Below are positions 9,459 through 18,887 of a stretch of DNA of 64,000 bases, piece by piece. The notes beneath the pieces are model-generated. The model was not told where the DNA came from and made no database searches. It saw only the letters and a program-made list of their open reading frames with translations. The translations under genes were made by a program, and so were the position numbers. The stretch spans positions 62,001 to 126,000 of the forward strand of contig NZ_JACHXU010000009.1 of the NCBI RefSeq assembly GCF_014192335.1. Direction: 5' to 3'. This DNA comes from Aporhodopirellula rubra. Its GTDB lineage: Bacteria > Planctomycetota > Planctomycetia > Pirellulales > Pirellulaceae. Within the stretch, counting starts at the first letter, position 1; every line of letters starts with the position of its first letter.

Positions 9459-9506
9459 GACCCAATGATTAAGAGTCATTTGCTCTACCAACTGAGCTAT
9501 AGGGGC
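9434..9506 (-). tRNA. tRNA-Lys (anticodon CTT)
   Basis: Read on the minus strand this folds into a standard 73-base tRNA. The acceptor stem GCCCCTA pairs with TGGGGGC (one G-T pair). The D arm GCTC...GAGC has loop AGTTGGTA. The anticodon stem AATGA/TCATT encloses the loop CTCTTAA, giving anticodon CTT. The T arm is CTAGG-TTCGAGT-CCTAG, and the discriminator is A. CCA is not encoded. The 3' end faces the integrase remnant on the left, so it is the probable attachment site. Confidence 0.96.
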
Positions 9507-10556
9507 GGTTGTGGTGGAAGCCACATTGGTGTTTTCGCGCAGTTGAGAAAGATACCCGTGGGCCGCTCTCTCGTCGCGAATCACCAATTTTGCAATCTCC
9601 CCATCGATTGGTCAATCGGTGGGGGATCACAAGAGTCGGCGGTCGGATCCGAACCTTTTAATCGGGGAGTTGTGATCTGCTCCCTGCAGGCTGAAACCAC
9701 GACGCGTCCTCTTTTGAGCCGGGAATTGTAGCGTTTTCGAAAAACAGTGAAAGCCCCGATTCGCCTAATTTGGACACTGGATCCCACCTCGCCGCTCGTG
9801 ATTTGCATGACGGTTGATTCTAAAAAACGCCGTATCTCGGCATTCAGGATCCATTCAGGTCAGCAACGAAAGAAGCGATGGCACTTTCGGATGAAAAACG
9901 CAAACGAACTTTGGAGTGGGAGCGCGAACCCGGAAAAACCGTGGGGAGACAGTTGCTGACCGGCGAAAAGCGTAAGAACCTCACCGTGATCGAGGATAGA
10001 ACCATCGAAACGGGCAATCGGAGCACAACCATGCCGATCAATGAAACCCGTTGAAGTCGCCTCGAAAATTTAGCCCCCTACGACGGTCCCGATCGCTGCA
10101 TGGGGTCCACCAAAAATGAGCCGATGAGAACAACAACGATCAACCGATCGCCCCTCTAACCAATTGGGCAAACAGCCAATTTTGTAACCGTACGCGACTC
10201 TCCGATTTCCGCCGGATATATGTCGTCAGCGATGTCGCCGTTTTCTCCCACTCGCTGAATGGATACTCTGCTATGAAACCGCACTCAGCCCACACGCGAA
10301 AACCGAAATCGTCTACGCGAGAGCCAACTCGGCTACAGCATTTCCAGCGATGATGTGCCCGTTCACCGTAGCTGGACTCAACCGAACTCAGCCTCCAACA
10401 CTCAGCGACGTTTCTTGACAACGCTCGTAGGTTCAAACGCGGAGGCAAAGACCTTCAGAATTTGGTCAACCCAGAAATCCAAACCGAATACGTACGCAGA
10501 GCGACAACGTGCAACCGGAGAGATCGGCGCACACCATTCGTCAATGATGACCATCT
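9507..10556. other. Non-coding stretch between tRNA-Lys and the XylR-like gene
   Basis: About 1.05 kb without a convincing gene. Short open frames exist on both strands, but none shows a recognisable domain, a ribosome site or a plausible composition. Around 10,145-10,175 (minus strand) a short piece resembles a tRNA D arm, but no T arm or anticodon arm accompanies it. The stretch may be decayed island DNA. Confidence 0.5.
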
Positions 10557-11711
10557 CTAATTCAATTCTTGACGGAACGTATTGGGAGGAATTCCCGTCA
10601 GCCGTTTGAAGAAGACCGTCATGTATTCGGTATGTTCAAATCCGGTCAGGCTGGCTATTTCCGCAAGTGGCAATTCGGTGGTGCGGAGTAGCGTTTTGAT
10701 TCGCCGCAATTGGGTAACGCGGATTTCCTGCTGGGGACTATGACCAACGACCTGCCGAAACCTCCGTTCCAATGTGCTTCGTGAGACGCCAAGCCGTTTG
10801 ACTAAGTCTTGTACCGAAATTCCCAGACAAGCTAAATCTCGGATCAGAACAATCGCTTCGACAACCAGGTCATCATCAATCCCAAGCGCATCAGTCGACG
10901 CCCGCACGACAACTTCGATGGGTTCGATTAGCCGGAGTTGTTCCGAACAGGTTTGTCCTGACATGAGACGATCCAACAACTCCGCAGATTCAAACCCGAT
11001 ACGCTGTGGATTGGGCCGAACACTGGAAAGTGGTGGATCACTGAAACTGCACAACAGCTGATTATTGTCGACTCCGATCACAGCCACTTGCTCCGGGACA
11101 TAGATCTCCGATGCCAGGCATGCATTCAAAATCTGCTGTCCACGCACATCGTTGCACGCCATCAGTCCAAGTGGTTTGGGAAGAGACTGTAACCAGTCGG
11201 TTAACTGCCTCTGGTCAACGTCCCAAATCGGCGCGGACTTGCCACGCCACACCGACCGGTAGACCGCTGCATCAAAACCAAGGTCCAACAAATGATTCCG
11301 AAATCCTTCGCAGCGTTGATCCGACCAAGTCTCGTGGTGGAATCCACAGAACGCAAAATTGCGAAATCCGCGTTCGTATAAATGTGCGGCTGCAAGGCGT
11401 CCAATGGCTCGCATATCAGATTGGATGCGTGGCAGTCCCAAATCATCGTAGAGGTCATTTAGATCGACCGTGGGAATCTGTTTCGCCAAAATCTGAGCCG
11501 CCAACTCCGGAGTCGTTGTCCGGCAGATAACCCCATCCCAATCTCGATCGAGCAGCCACTTCGGTGGCGCCGCACCGAGTTCTCGCTCATCAGTGAAGGT
11601 CGACCAGCGGGCTCGGGTGCTCTGGTATCGAGCAATGCCCTCCAAAATCTCGCGGCCGTAGGTTGTCGCGGTCTCCACCAACAGGGCCACTCGAAGCTTC
11701 CGTTTCACCAT
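10557..11711 (-). CDS. XylR-like AraC-family regulator with periplasmic-binding-type sugar sensor
   Basis: I start at the ATG at 11711 (MVKRKLRVALLVETATTYG), preceded by a G-rich ribosome site, rather than the codon 45 bases upstream; this gives 384 residues. Residues about 5-270 form a LacI/GalR-type sugar-binding fold (DWDGVICR, IPTVDLND, MACNDVRGQQIL, VAVIGVDNN, and SSVRPNPQRIGFESAELL). Residues about 285-384 form the double AraC helix-turn-helix (LGVSRSTLERRFRQVVG and LTGFEHTEYMTVFFKRLTG). This is the layout of E. coli XylR, which activates pentose genes. It is divergent from the GH51 gene at 11974 across 262 bases and is the obvious candidate controller of the right glycosidase block. 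The ligand is unknown: xylose, arabinose or another pentose. Confidence 0.88.
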   Translation of the reverse strand: MVKRKLRVALLVETATTYGREILEGIARYQSTRARWSTFTDERELGAAPPKWLLDRDWDGVICRTTTPELAAQILAKQIPTVDLNDLYDDLGLPRIQSDMRAIGRLAAAHLYERGFRNFAFCGFHHETWSDQRCEGFRNHLLDLGFDAAVYRSVWRGKSAPIWDVDQRQLTDWLQSLPKPLGLMACNDVRGQQILNACLASEIYVPEQVAVIGVDNNQLLCSFSDPPLSSVRPNPQRIGFESAELLDRLMSGQTCSEQLRLIEPIEVVVRASTDALGIDDDLVVEAIVLIRDLACLGISVQDLVKRLGVSRSTLERRFRQVVGHSPQQEIRVTQLRRIKTLLRTTELPLAEIASLTGFEHTEYMTVFFKRLTGIPPNTFRQELN

Positions 11712-11872
11712 GGGAACCCCCTGTGGCATCTGACGCAAAAACTCTCCTGCCGGCACGCTACAGACAGCTGACGGAGCAAGGGCATTTCCGGATGCGGCCT
11801 TAAAGCTCCTGCAATAGCTTGCTCTTGGTGCCTGGGCAGGTCAATCTCCAACTTTCCCGTGTGACAAAAAAA

Positions 11873-11898
11873 CTCATGCGAGACACAACGTTCTCATG
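11873..11898 (+). promoter_or_regulatory. Possible AraC/XylR operator: two CTCATG direct repeats one helical phase apart
   Basis: In the divergent region between the XylR-like gene and GH51, the hexamer CTCATG occurs at 11873-11878 and again at 11893-11898. The spacing is 20 bases, close to two DNA turns. AraC-family regulators usually bind tandem direct half-sites about 21 bases apart. The position, 75-100 bases before the GH51 start, suits activation. No -35/-10 pair can be assigned with confidence. This is inference from spacing only. Confidence 0.3.
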
Positions 11899-11973
11899 GT
11901 CATGGAGTGACATCCAATCCAGAATCTCTAGCCTCAAGTTCGCACATCCCCCTGCAACTCCCGAAGAACGAAG

Positions 11974-14475
11974 ATGCTACTCCCACACCGACCTTTGATT
12001 GGATATTTAGTCGCGGCGATTTTGATTACGACGTGCGCCGAAGGATTCTCACAAGATGTCGTGCTGCACGTGGATGCCCAGCAACGGTTGAAATCGGTGT
12101 CACCCTGGTTAACAGGGGCATGCATCGAAGATGTCAATCACGAGATCTACGGGGGGATCTACAGCCAAATGATTTTTGGCGAAAGCTTTCAAGAACCGGG
12201 CGACGTGAGTCCGCTACAGGGCTTCAGCGGTTACGGAGGTCAATGGCAGTTGACGACCGGAGGCGTGTTGGTCGGTTCACCAGGAGATGGCCCCAAGTTG
12301 ATTTGCGATGGGCCATCCATTCATCGGGGCGAAGTCAGTGTCGAAGTCAGATTTGCCGACGACAGGGAAGGCAACGGTGGTCTGCTTGTCGCTACCAATC
12401 ACGCGAAGGTAGGAGCAGACAATTTTGCCGGCTATGAAATCTCGCTCGACAGCAGGAATGACCGCTTAGTCGTCGGCCGACACGACCGAAACTTCGAACT
12501 GCTTGCGCACCAACCGGTCTCGGTTCCGACAAATCAATGGTGTCGCCTGCGTGTGCAACTCAAGGAAGATCACTTTGTAGTCTTTGTCAACGGCGAACGC
12601 ATCGCAGAAGTCCACGATCCGAATCCGCTGCCCACCGGAAACGTTGGACTGCGGCAATGGCATAAGGCGACAGAGTACCGCGATCTCAAAATCATCAACG
12701 GCGAAAAAGAACAAACGGTCGAATTTACGAGAAGAGATACAAGCCTCGAAGTCAGCGGAATGTGGGATGCACTCAGTGCACCCACGGCGGTTGGGAATTT
12801 CGATCTCGTCTCCACGGATCCGTTTATTGGCAATCAAAGTCAGCGTGTCTCGTTTGTTCAAGGATCCGGTTACGTCGGCATCGCGAACCGCGGCCTCAAT
12901 CGTCGCGGCATGCACTTTCGCAAGTCAAAACCGTATGAAGCCCGCCTATGGTTGCGCACTGCGAAGGCAACAGAAATCATGGTGTCGTTAGAGGATTCTG
13001 AGCGCAATGCTTGTTTAGCGGAAACGACATTGACGACGGGGCCAAGCCAAGAATGGCAAGTTCACGATTTTGAGATCACTCCAGACGGCGAGACCGAGCA
13101 AGGGCGTTTTGTCGTGCGACTCACCCAACCTGGACAAGTCGAGGTGGGATACGCATTTTTGCAACCGGGATCCTGGGGACGCTACCAGGAACTGCCCGTT
13201 CGCCGCGATGTGGTCGAAGGACTGATGGACCAGGGAATCACGGTCTTGCGTTACGGCGGCTCGATGGTCGACAACCCGCCCAATTATCGGTGGAAAAACA
13301 TGATCGGGCCGCGTGATTTTCGGCAACCCTATGACGGCCATTGGTATGACTTCTCAACCAATGGCTGGGGGATTATCGATTTCCTCAACCTTTGCGACGC
13401 AACAGGATTTCAAGGAGTCCCCTGTTTTAGTATCGATGAATCACCACAGGACATGGTCGACTTCCTCGAATACGCCAATGGAAGTGAAAACTCTTCTTGG
13501 GGAGCTAAGAGAGTGGCAGACGGTCACGCATCAGCCTATGGAATCAGATATCTCCAACTCGGCAACGAAGAGTCTGTCGACCAAGCCTACTGGGAACGCT
13601 TCGAGCCGATTGCTAGAGCGTTGTGGAATCGAGACCCGAACCTGATTCTCATCGTCGGTGACTTTCAATATGACGAACCGATCCTTGATCTCTACTCAAT
13701 CTCCGGTGCAGCGGGCGGAATCCACTCGCTCAAAACGCACCAGCAAATCCTTCAGCTTGCCAGAGAGCTCGGGACAGAAGTTTGGTTCGACGTTCACATG
13801 TGGACCGATGGTCCTGAACCTACCAATTCCATGAATGCGTTTTTCACTTTTGTCGATGCTCTGGAAAAATTAGCTGACGGCGCCGCACATCGGGTCGTCG
13901 TCTTCGAATTCAACGCAAACAATCACCGACACCGTCGCGCGTTGAGTAACGCCGAGATGATTGGTCGGATCATGCGAGATGGCCGAGTCCCGATGGCATT
14001 GTCCGCGAACTGCTTGCAGCCTGACGGACAAAACGACAACGGCTGGGATCAAGGTCTCCTTTTTCTCAATCAGTCCAAGGTTTGGTTACAGCCACCTGGC
14101 TATGTGACCCAAATGATCTCCGAGGCATACCAGCCATGGCTGTTAAAGTCCAACGCAACCGCGACCAACGGCAACGATCCCCCGGACACACTGGACATCG
14201 TTGCCACCGGCAATGAAAAGACCGATACGGTTGTCATTCAATTGGTCAACCGAAGCGCTCATTCGCAGACAGTTTCTCTGCATATCGACGGGATGAATCC
14301 ACAAAACCAGGCTGCCGAAATTGTTTCACTAGCGGCTTCCCTGGATGCAGGCAACACGGCCCGCAACCCTGGCTCGGTTCGCCCCGAAACAACGCAAGTA
14401 CCGCTTCAACATCCCGAGTGTTCGGCCAACGTTGAGCTAAAACCGTTCTCATTCACCACCATTAGCGTCAAATGA
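11974..14475 (+). CDS. Secreted GH51 alpha-L-arabinofuranosidase with internal LamG-like domain
   Basis: 833 residues with a signal peptide (about residues 1-26, ending in EGFSQ). After SPWLTGACIEDVNHEIYGGIY, the GH51 start, residues about 90-230 form a concanavalin/LamG-like beta-sandwich (GGLLVATNHAKVG, WCRLRVQLKEDHFVVFVNGE). A further beta domain precedes the barrel. The catalytic pair is Glu532 in LQLGNEES (acid/base) and Glu645 in VVFEFNAN (nucleophile). The C-terminal sandwich ends LKPFSFTTISVK. It would release alpha-L-arabinofuranose outside the cytoplasm. It opens a same-strand run with two SDR genes and GH127, and is divergent from the XylR-like regulator. It is distinct from the GH51 whose tail starts the window. 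Confidence 0.9.
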   Translation: MLLPHRPLIGYLVAAILITTCAEGFSQDVVLHVDAQQRLKSVSPWLTGACIEDVNHEIYGGIYSQMIFGESFQEPGDVSPLQGFSGYGGQWQLTTGGVLVGSPGDGPKLICDGPSIHRGEVSVEVRFADDREGNGGLLVATNHAKVGADNFAGYEISLDSRNDRLVVGRHDRNFELLAHQPVSVPTNQWCRLRVQLKEDHFVVFVNGERIAEVHDPNPLPTGNVGLRQWHKATEYRDLKIINGEKEQTVEFTRRDTSLEVSGMWDALSAPTAVGNFDLVSTDPFIGNQSQRVSFVQGSGYVGIANRGLNRRGMHFRKSKPYEARLWLRTAKATEIMVSLEDSERNACLAETTLTTGPSQEWQVHDFEITPDGETEQGRFVVRLTQPGQVEVGYAFLQPGSWGRYQELPVRRDVVEGLMDQGITVLRYGGSMVDNPPNYRWKNMIGPRDFRQPYDGHWYDFSTNGWGIIDFLNLCDATGFQGVPCFSIDESPQDMVDFLEYANGSENSSWGAKRVADGHASAYGIRYLQLGNEESVDQAYWERFEPIARALWNRDPNLILIVGDFQYDEPILDLYSISGAAGGIHSLKTHQQILQLARELGTEVWFDVHMWTDGPEPTNSMNAFFTFVDALEKLADGAAHRVVVFEFNANNHRHRRALSNAEMIGRIMRDGRVPMALSANCLQPDGQNDNGWDQGLLFLNQSKVWLQPPGYVTQMISEAYQPWLLKSNATATNGNDPPDTLDIVATGNEKTDTVVIQLVNRSAHSQTVSLHIDGMNPQNQAAEIVSLAASLDAGNTARNPGSVRPETTQVPLQHPECSANVELKPFSFTTISVK

Positions 14476-14665
14476 GAACGGCGTCTTTTACAGCCTGTTG
14501 ATCTTCGGCAGTCGTTACCCCCAAGAGACTTCGTTTGCTCCACAAAAGCGAGGTTGTGAAACGCTGCTGACGCGGGTCGAAAAGCCCGCTTTGAAACCAA
14601 CAGGCAGCTAGCATCGCATTGACTCATTGACCCGCAACCCTTTGCAGTAAAAGTAGAACCTATCG

Positions 14666-15436
14666 ATGGACATACGACTTCACAACAAAGTTGCAATCGT
14701 AACAGGGGCAGCGGGCGGTATTGGGCTCGCAACGGTCTTGCAGTTCTTGGAATCAGGGATCGCTGGAGTGATCGCGGTGGATATCGCGGAGCACTGCCCA
14801 CCGAAACTGCAATCTCATTGCGATGGCGAAACGGGACGCGTGACTTACATTCAGGGAGATGTCGCAAGAACCCAAACAGCAGAACGATTTACATCGGCGG
14901 CCATGCAACGGTTTGGAAAGATTGACTTATTGTTCAACAATGCAGGCACCAGTGCCGTCAAACCCATTCACGAACATTCTGAAGACGAATGGGATCGGAT
15001 TATGGACACAAACGTCAAAGCACTTTTCCAAGCAGCTCGGCAAGTCATCCCCGTCATGATCCGACAGGGAAACGGATTGATCTTAAATTCCGGATCGATC
15101 TCGGGACTCGTGGGCATCCGGGGCCAGGGTGCGTACGCAGCTTCCAAAGGTGCGGTGCATCAGATCACTCGTCAAATGGCCATTGAATACGCGGGACAAG
15201 GCATTCGCGTCAACACGCTCGCACTCGGCACGGTCGCAACCCCGATCCTAGAAGAATCTGCTCGACAAACCAAAGACCCCGCGGGTTTCATTGATGAATT
15301 ACGCAACCAGCATCCTATCGGTCGCATTGCAACGGCCGAGGAAGTGGGAAAGTTTGTGACTTTCCTCGCTAGCGATTCGGCCACATTCTTCACCGGGGCG
15401 ACTTTGTCTTTAGACGGTGGTTTCACAGCCTGGTAA
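14666..15436 (+). CDS. SDR-family NAD(P)-dependent dehydrogenase 1
   Basis: 256 residues, classical short-chain dehydrogenase. It has the cofactor motif TGAAGGIG at the N-terminus, NNAG near residue 92, catalytic Ser in LNSGSISG, YAASK with the catalytic Tyr and Lys, and a C-terminal LSLDGG. It lacks a signal peptide, so it acts in the cytoplasm. It sits between the GH51 gene (190 bases upstream) and a second SDR gene only 12 bases downstream. The context suggests oxidation of a released sugar such as L-arabinose, L-fucose or D-galactose, but substrate cannot be read from sequence; family members such as FabG-like reductases look the same. Confidence 0.85.
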   Translation: MDIRLHNKVAIVTGAAGGIGLATVLQFLESGIAGVIAVDIAEHCPPKLQSHCDGETGRVTYIQGDVARTQTAERFTSAAMQRFGKIDLLFNNAGTSAVKPIHEHSEDEWDRIMDTNVKALFQAARQVIPVMIRQGNGLILNSGSISGLVGIRGQGAYAASKGAVHQITRQMAIEYAGQGIRVNTLALGTVATPILEESARQTKDPAGFIDELRNQHPIGRIATAEEVGKFVTFLASDSATFFTGATLSLDGGFTAW

Positions 15437-15448
15437 AGGAGTTCAAAC

Positions 15449-16255
15449 ATGGATTTACGATTGAGTGGGCACTCCGCATTAATCACTGGAGGTGCCAGCG
15501 GTATCGGCTTGGCTACAGCTCGGCTGTTCTGTGATGAGGGCTGTTCGGTTGAACTCTGGGATGTCTCACCCGGTGTAGAGGGGATCGCTCAAGAGTTGCG
15601 AACCTTGGGAGCGAGAGTCACGACACAGATCGTCGACATTGTCGATTGCGACCGAGTTGAGCAGGCGACCGACGCTTGCCTGGCCACACATGGAAGCATC
15701 AACCATGTGGTGCACTGCGCGGCAATTGGTTCTGGAAAGTTTGGGTTTCCGTTTACGGAACTCGCTCCGCGTGATTGGCAGCGGACAATTGAGGTGAACG
15801 TCCTCGGAATGGCAAACGTGGCCCATGCGTTGACGCCGCCGCTACTCAATCAACGCTTTGGCACCTTTGTATTCCTTGCGTCCATTGCCGGCCAGATTGG
15901 CTCGCAGACCGACCCGCCCTACAGCGCTAGCAAAGCCGCCAACATTAATTTTGCCCAATGCATGGCGAAAGACTTGGCACCCTACAACGTGCGCGTCAAC
16001 TCAGTCTGCCCCGGCATGGTCAAGACACCACTGAACCGCTCTGTCTGGCAAGCATGGTTTGACCGCACGCCGCCGAAGCACCAACTCTCTTACGAAGATT
16101 GGGCGGAGCAAAAGATAAAGAGCGTGATCCCACTAGGACGCTGGCAGACGTGCGATGACGTCGCCTCCATGATCGTTTTTCTTTCTTCCGACCGGACCAA
16201 AGAGGTCACCGGTCAGACGATCAATGTTGATGGTGGTTGTGTGATGCATTGCTAA
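15449..16255 (+). CDS. SDR-family NAD(P)-dependent dehydrogenase 2
   Basis: 268 residues, starting at an ATG with a ribosome site (aaaggag) that overlaps the end of the previous gene's region by close spacing. The motifs are TGGASGIG for cofactor, a shifted NNAG equivalent (HCAAIG), FLASIAGQIG with the catalytic Ser, YSASKAA with Tyr and Lys, and INVDGG at the end. Its N-terminus (MDLRLSGHSALITGG) parallels SDR1 (MDIRLHNKVAIVTGA), so the two may be old paralogues. They probably form an operon and could act on the same sugar pathway, for example successive or alternative oxidation steps of pentoses. No specific substrate is supported. Confidence 0.85.
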   Translation: MDLRLSGHSALITGGASGIGLATARLFCDEGCSVELWDVSPGVEGIAQELRTLGARVTTQIVDIVDCDRVEQATDACLATHGSINHVVHCAAIGSGKFGFPFTELAPRDWQRTIEVNVLGMANVAHALTPPLLNQRFGTFVFLASIAGQIGSQTDPPYSASKAANINFAQCMAKDLAPYNVRVNSVCPGMVKTPLNRSVWQAWFDRTPPKHQLSYEDWAEQKIKSVIPLGRWQTCDDVASMIVFLSSDRTKEVTGQTINVDGGCVMHC

Positions 16256-16361
16256 ACAACCACTTGGAACTTTGCTGTTTATCAAATTTGCTGGCCCACG
16301 TTCTGCCAACCGAAATACGCAATCTAAGCTTACATAACTCTAGGACCACATCGCTTTCATC

Positions 16362-18887
16362 ATGCTACAGCCAACTCTCAATTCATCCCGGGCAACCCGC
16401 AGTTCATTCTCGGCAGTTCTCCCCGACAAGTGGAATACACTCCAACGAAAAACCTGCTCGCCGGATCTGATTCGGTCACTGCCGATCCTACTGGCACTGT
16501 TTCTGATTGCATTGGTTGCTACGCCAGCAAGTGCCCAAACCGGCGCGTTGCCAGTACCGCTCAACCGGGTTTCGGTCGACGACGCATTCTGGTCACCTAA
16601 GAGGCAGGTTTGGCAAACGGTCACCATTGTTGACTGCCTCGACAAATTCGAACGTGATGGTGCGTTTCGCAACTTCAGAAAGATCATTGAGGGACGTGGA
16701 GGAACGCATGAAGGTGAACCCTGGTTTGATGGTTTGGTCTTAGAGGTGATTCGCGGTGCGAGTGATTTTCTCATAAGCCATCCGGACGCAGCACTCCAGC
16801 AGCGCATCGATGGATACGTCGACTTGATTTGCACTGCCGCCAAAGCTGACCCGCATTGCTTTCTCAGCACCTACACACAATTAGAAAGCCCCAACCAACG
16901 CTGGGGACGCAACGGTGGCGACCTGCGTTTGCAACATGACATTTATAACGCAGGTTGCATGTTCGAAACTGCGGTGCACTACTATCGCGCCACGGGAAAA
17001 AGGAACTTGCTGGAGGTCGCGGTCCGCCTCGCAGATCACATGGCCAATCTGTTTGGGCCAGCACCCAAAATGAATGTTGTTCCGGGGCACGCGTTGCCCG
17101 AAGAAGCGCTCATCAAGCTTTATGGACTTCTGAAACAAGAAGCTGATTTAGCGGAGCAAATCGCCGCAGGAATCGATGTCGAAAAACTACTGGCACTTGC
17201 GGAATTCATGGTTCAGGGCCGTGGTCACTTCCAGGGACGCGAATCACTCGGCGAGTACGCACAAGATGGCGTCCCCGTTTTCGAGCAGCAAAAGATTAGT
17301 GGTCACGCAGTGCGAGCAACCTTGCTGTGCGTGGGACTCGCTGCGATTGCCACGGAACGTCCAGCCGAACCGTATTATGAAGTCGCAGAGAGATTGTGGC
17401 GAAATATGACCGAGCGCCGCATGTATCTCACCGGGGGCGTCGGTGCGATCAAGCACGACGAGAAGTTCGGAGCCGATTTTGAGTTGCCTCACGACGGGTA
17501 TCAAGAGATCTGTGCTGCCGTCGGCGCGGGTTTCTTTCACCTCAACATGCACCGAGCATCCGCCCAAGGTAGGTATATCGATGAATTCGAACGAACCTTG
17601 TACAACGCCGCACTTTCAGGGGTTTCTTTGCGAGGCAACCAGTATCTCTATGAGAGTCCGCTGACTTCGTCGAGTCACGCGGAACGGTGGGACTGGCATC
17701 CTTGCCCCTGCTGTCCGCCCATGTTTCTCAAACTGATGGGAGCTCTCCCTCAGCACATCTACTCTGAGTCTGACGATGCGATTTATGTCAATCTATTTAT
17801 CGGTAGTCACGCAACCCTGCACACGGCAGAGGGAAAGATCGATGTGACTCAGTCCACGGACTATCCGTTCGGTGAGAACATTCAAATCAGGATCGATCCC
17901 GAACCGGAACTGGTAGCAGAAACGACGCTGAAACTGCGAATCCCTGGCTGGTGCTCCGGCGTGACACTTCGACTCAATGGCCAACCGCTGGCGTCACCGA
18001 CGGTCAACCATGGATACGCGGTCGTCTCTAGGAAATGGAACGCAGGCGATGTGATCACACTCAACCTGCCAATGCCAGTCACTGCGTTGACCGCGAACCC
18101 TCGGGTTCAAGCCGCTGCGGGCCAGGTCGCCTTCCAGAAAGGCCCGATCGTCTTCTGCTTTGAAGACATTGACAATTCCAGTCAACTTGATGCCGCCTTT
18201 GTCACGAACTTCAACGACGTTCAGGTCGTGGACCGGCCAGACCTGTTCGATGGCGTGCAGACGATTGTCGTTCCCGCACATCGACGAAAGCCTCGCAATC
18301 CTGATGACAAACTTTACCAACCGCAGAAGTCGTCCAACACGATCGATCACGTCAACCTGACCGCCATCCCCTTTTTCGCTCACTCCAATCGAGCAGCAAC
18401 CGCACGGAAGGTTTGGTTGCCGACCTCACTCTTGATGGCAACAGAACCGACGGTGCCGACGATCGCGAGCCGTGGCAACTGGACGGCTTCGTTCAACGGC
18501 GACGGCACCGTCCAAGCAATCTTTGATCAAGCAGAGACAAACGGATCCGACGACGAGACGATCCCTCGTTTCACCTGGTGGGACCATCGTGGCACCTTGG
18601 AATGGATTCAGTGTGACTTCGCCGAGCCCGCGGAGATTAGCGAAGTGAGTGTTTACTGGTGGGACGAGCGACGCATCCATCGGCATTGCCGCGTTCCGAC
18701 CCAGTGGCGAGTCCTGCAGTCGTCGGGCGATGAGTGGATTCCGATCCCTGAACAATCTTCGGGCCCCACCGAGATTGACCAATTCAATACCATCCGATTT
18801 CCAACGACGACGATTGACCACCTCCGTATTGAAGTCGAATTGCAAACCGATTGGTCCGGTGGTGTCCTTGAAGCAACGATTCGCTAG
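16362..18887 (+). CDS. Secreted GH127-family beta-L-arabinofuranosidase with C-terminal carbohydrate-binding-like domain
   Basis: 841 residues. An unusually long leader of about 40 residues precedes the hydrophobic core ILLALFLIALVATPASAQ, so the true start may be internal. The DUF1680 barrel starts at VSVDDAFWSPK. The zinc-thiolate set is present as Glu382 and Cys384 (QEICAA) and Cys448, Cys450 and Cys451 (HPCPCCPP). The last 120 residues or so (LEWIQCDFAEPAEISEVSVYW) resemble a discoidin/F5-8-type binding domain. It is clearly a different branch from the GH127 at 5071, because the cysteine motif and tail differ. It ends the right glycosidase block and lies 106 bases after SDR2. Confidence 0.87.
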   Translation: MLQPTLNSSRATRSSFSAVLPDKWNTLQRKTCSPDLIRSLPILLALFLIALVATPASAQTGALPVPLNRVSVDDAFWSPKRQVWQTVTIVDCLDKFERDGAFRNFRKIIEGRGGTHEGEPWFDGLVLEVIRGASDFLISHPDAALQQRIDGYVDLICTAAKADPHCFLSTYTQLESPNQRWGRNGGDLRLQHDIYNAGCMFETAVHYYRATGKRNLLEVAVRLADHMANLFGPAPKMNVVPGHALPEEALIKLYGLLKQEADLAEQIAAGIDVEKLLALAEFMVQGRGHFQGRESLGEYAQDGVPVFEQQKISGHAVRATLLCVGLAAIATERPAEPYYEVAERLWRNMTERRMYLTGGVGAIKHDEKFGADFELPHDGYQEICAAVGAGFFHLNMHRASAQGRYIDEFERTLYNAALSGVSLRGNQYLYESPLTSSSHAERWDWHPCPCCPPMFLKLMGALPQHIYSESDDAIYVNLFIGSHATLHTAEGKIDVTQSTDYPFGENIQIRIDPEPELVAETTLKLRIPGWCSGVTLRLNGQPLASPTVNHGYAVVSRKWNAGDVITLNLPMPVTALTANPRVQAAAGQVAFQKGPIVFCFEDIDNSSQLDAAFVTNFNDVQVVDRPDLFDGVQTIVVPAHRRKPRNPDDKLYQPQKSSNTIDHVNLTAIPFFAHSNRAATARKVWLPTSLLMATEPTVPTIASRGNWTASFNGDGTVQAIFDQAETNGSDDETIPRFTWWDHRGTLEWIQCDFAEPAEISEVSVYWWDERRIHRHCRVPTQWRVLQSSGDEWIPIPEQSSGPTEIDQFNTIRFPTTTIDHLRIEVELQTDWSGGVLEATIR

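Noticed and set aside
10135-10190. tRNA-like D arm on the minus strand (GCCCAATTGGTTAGAG)
   Set aside because: The piece looks like a tRNA D arm, but no matching acceptor, anticodon loop or T arm follows, so it is not a tRNA gene.
10140-10448. Open frame on the minus strand with a GFRVW motif resembling the end of a formylglycine-generating-enzyme domain
   Set aside because: Only five residues match, with no upstream domain and no start signal.
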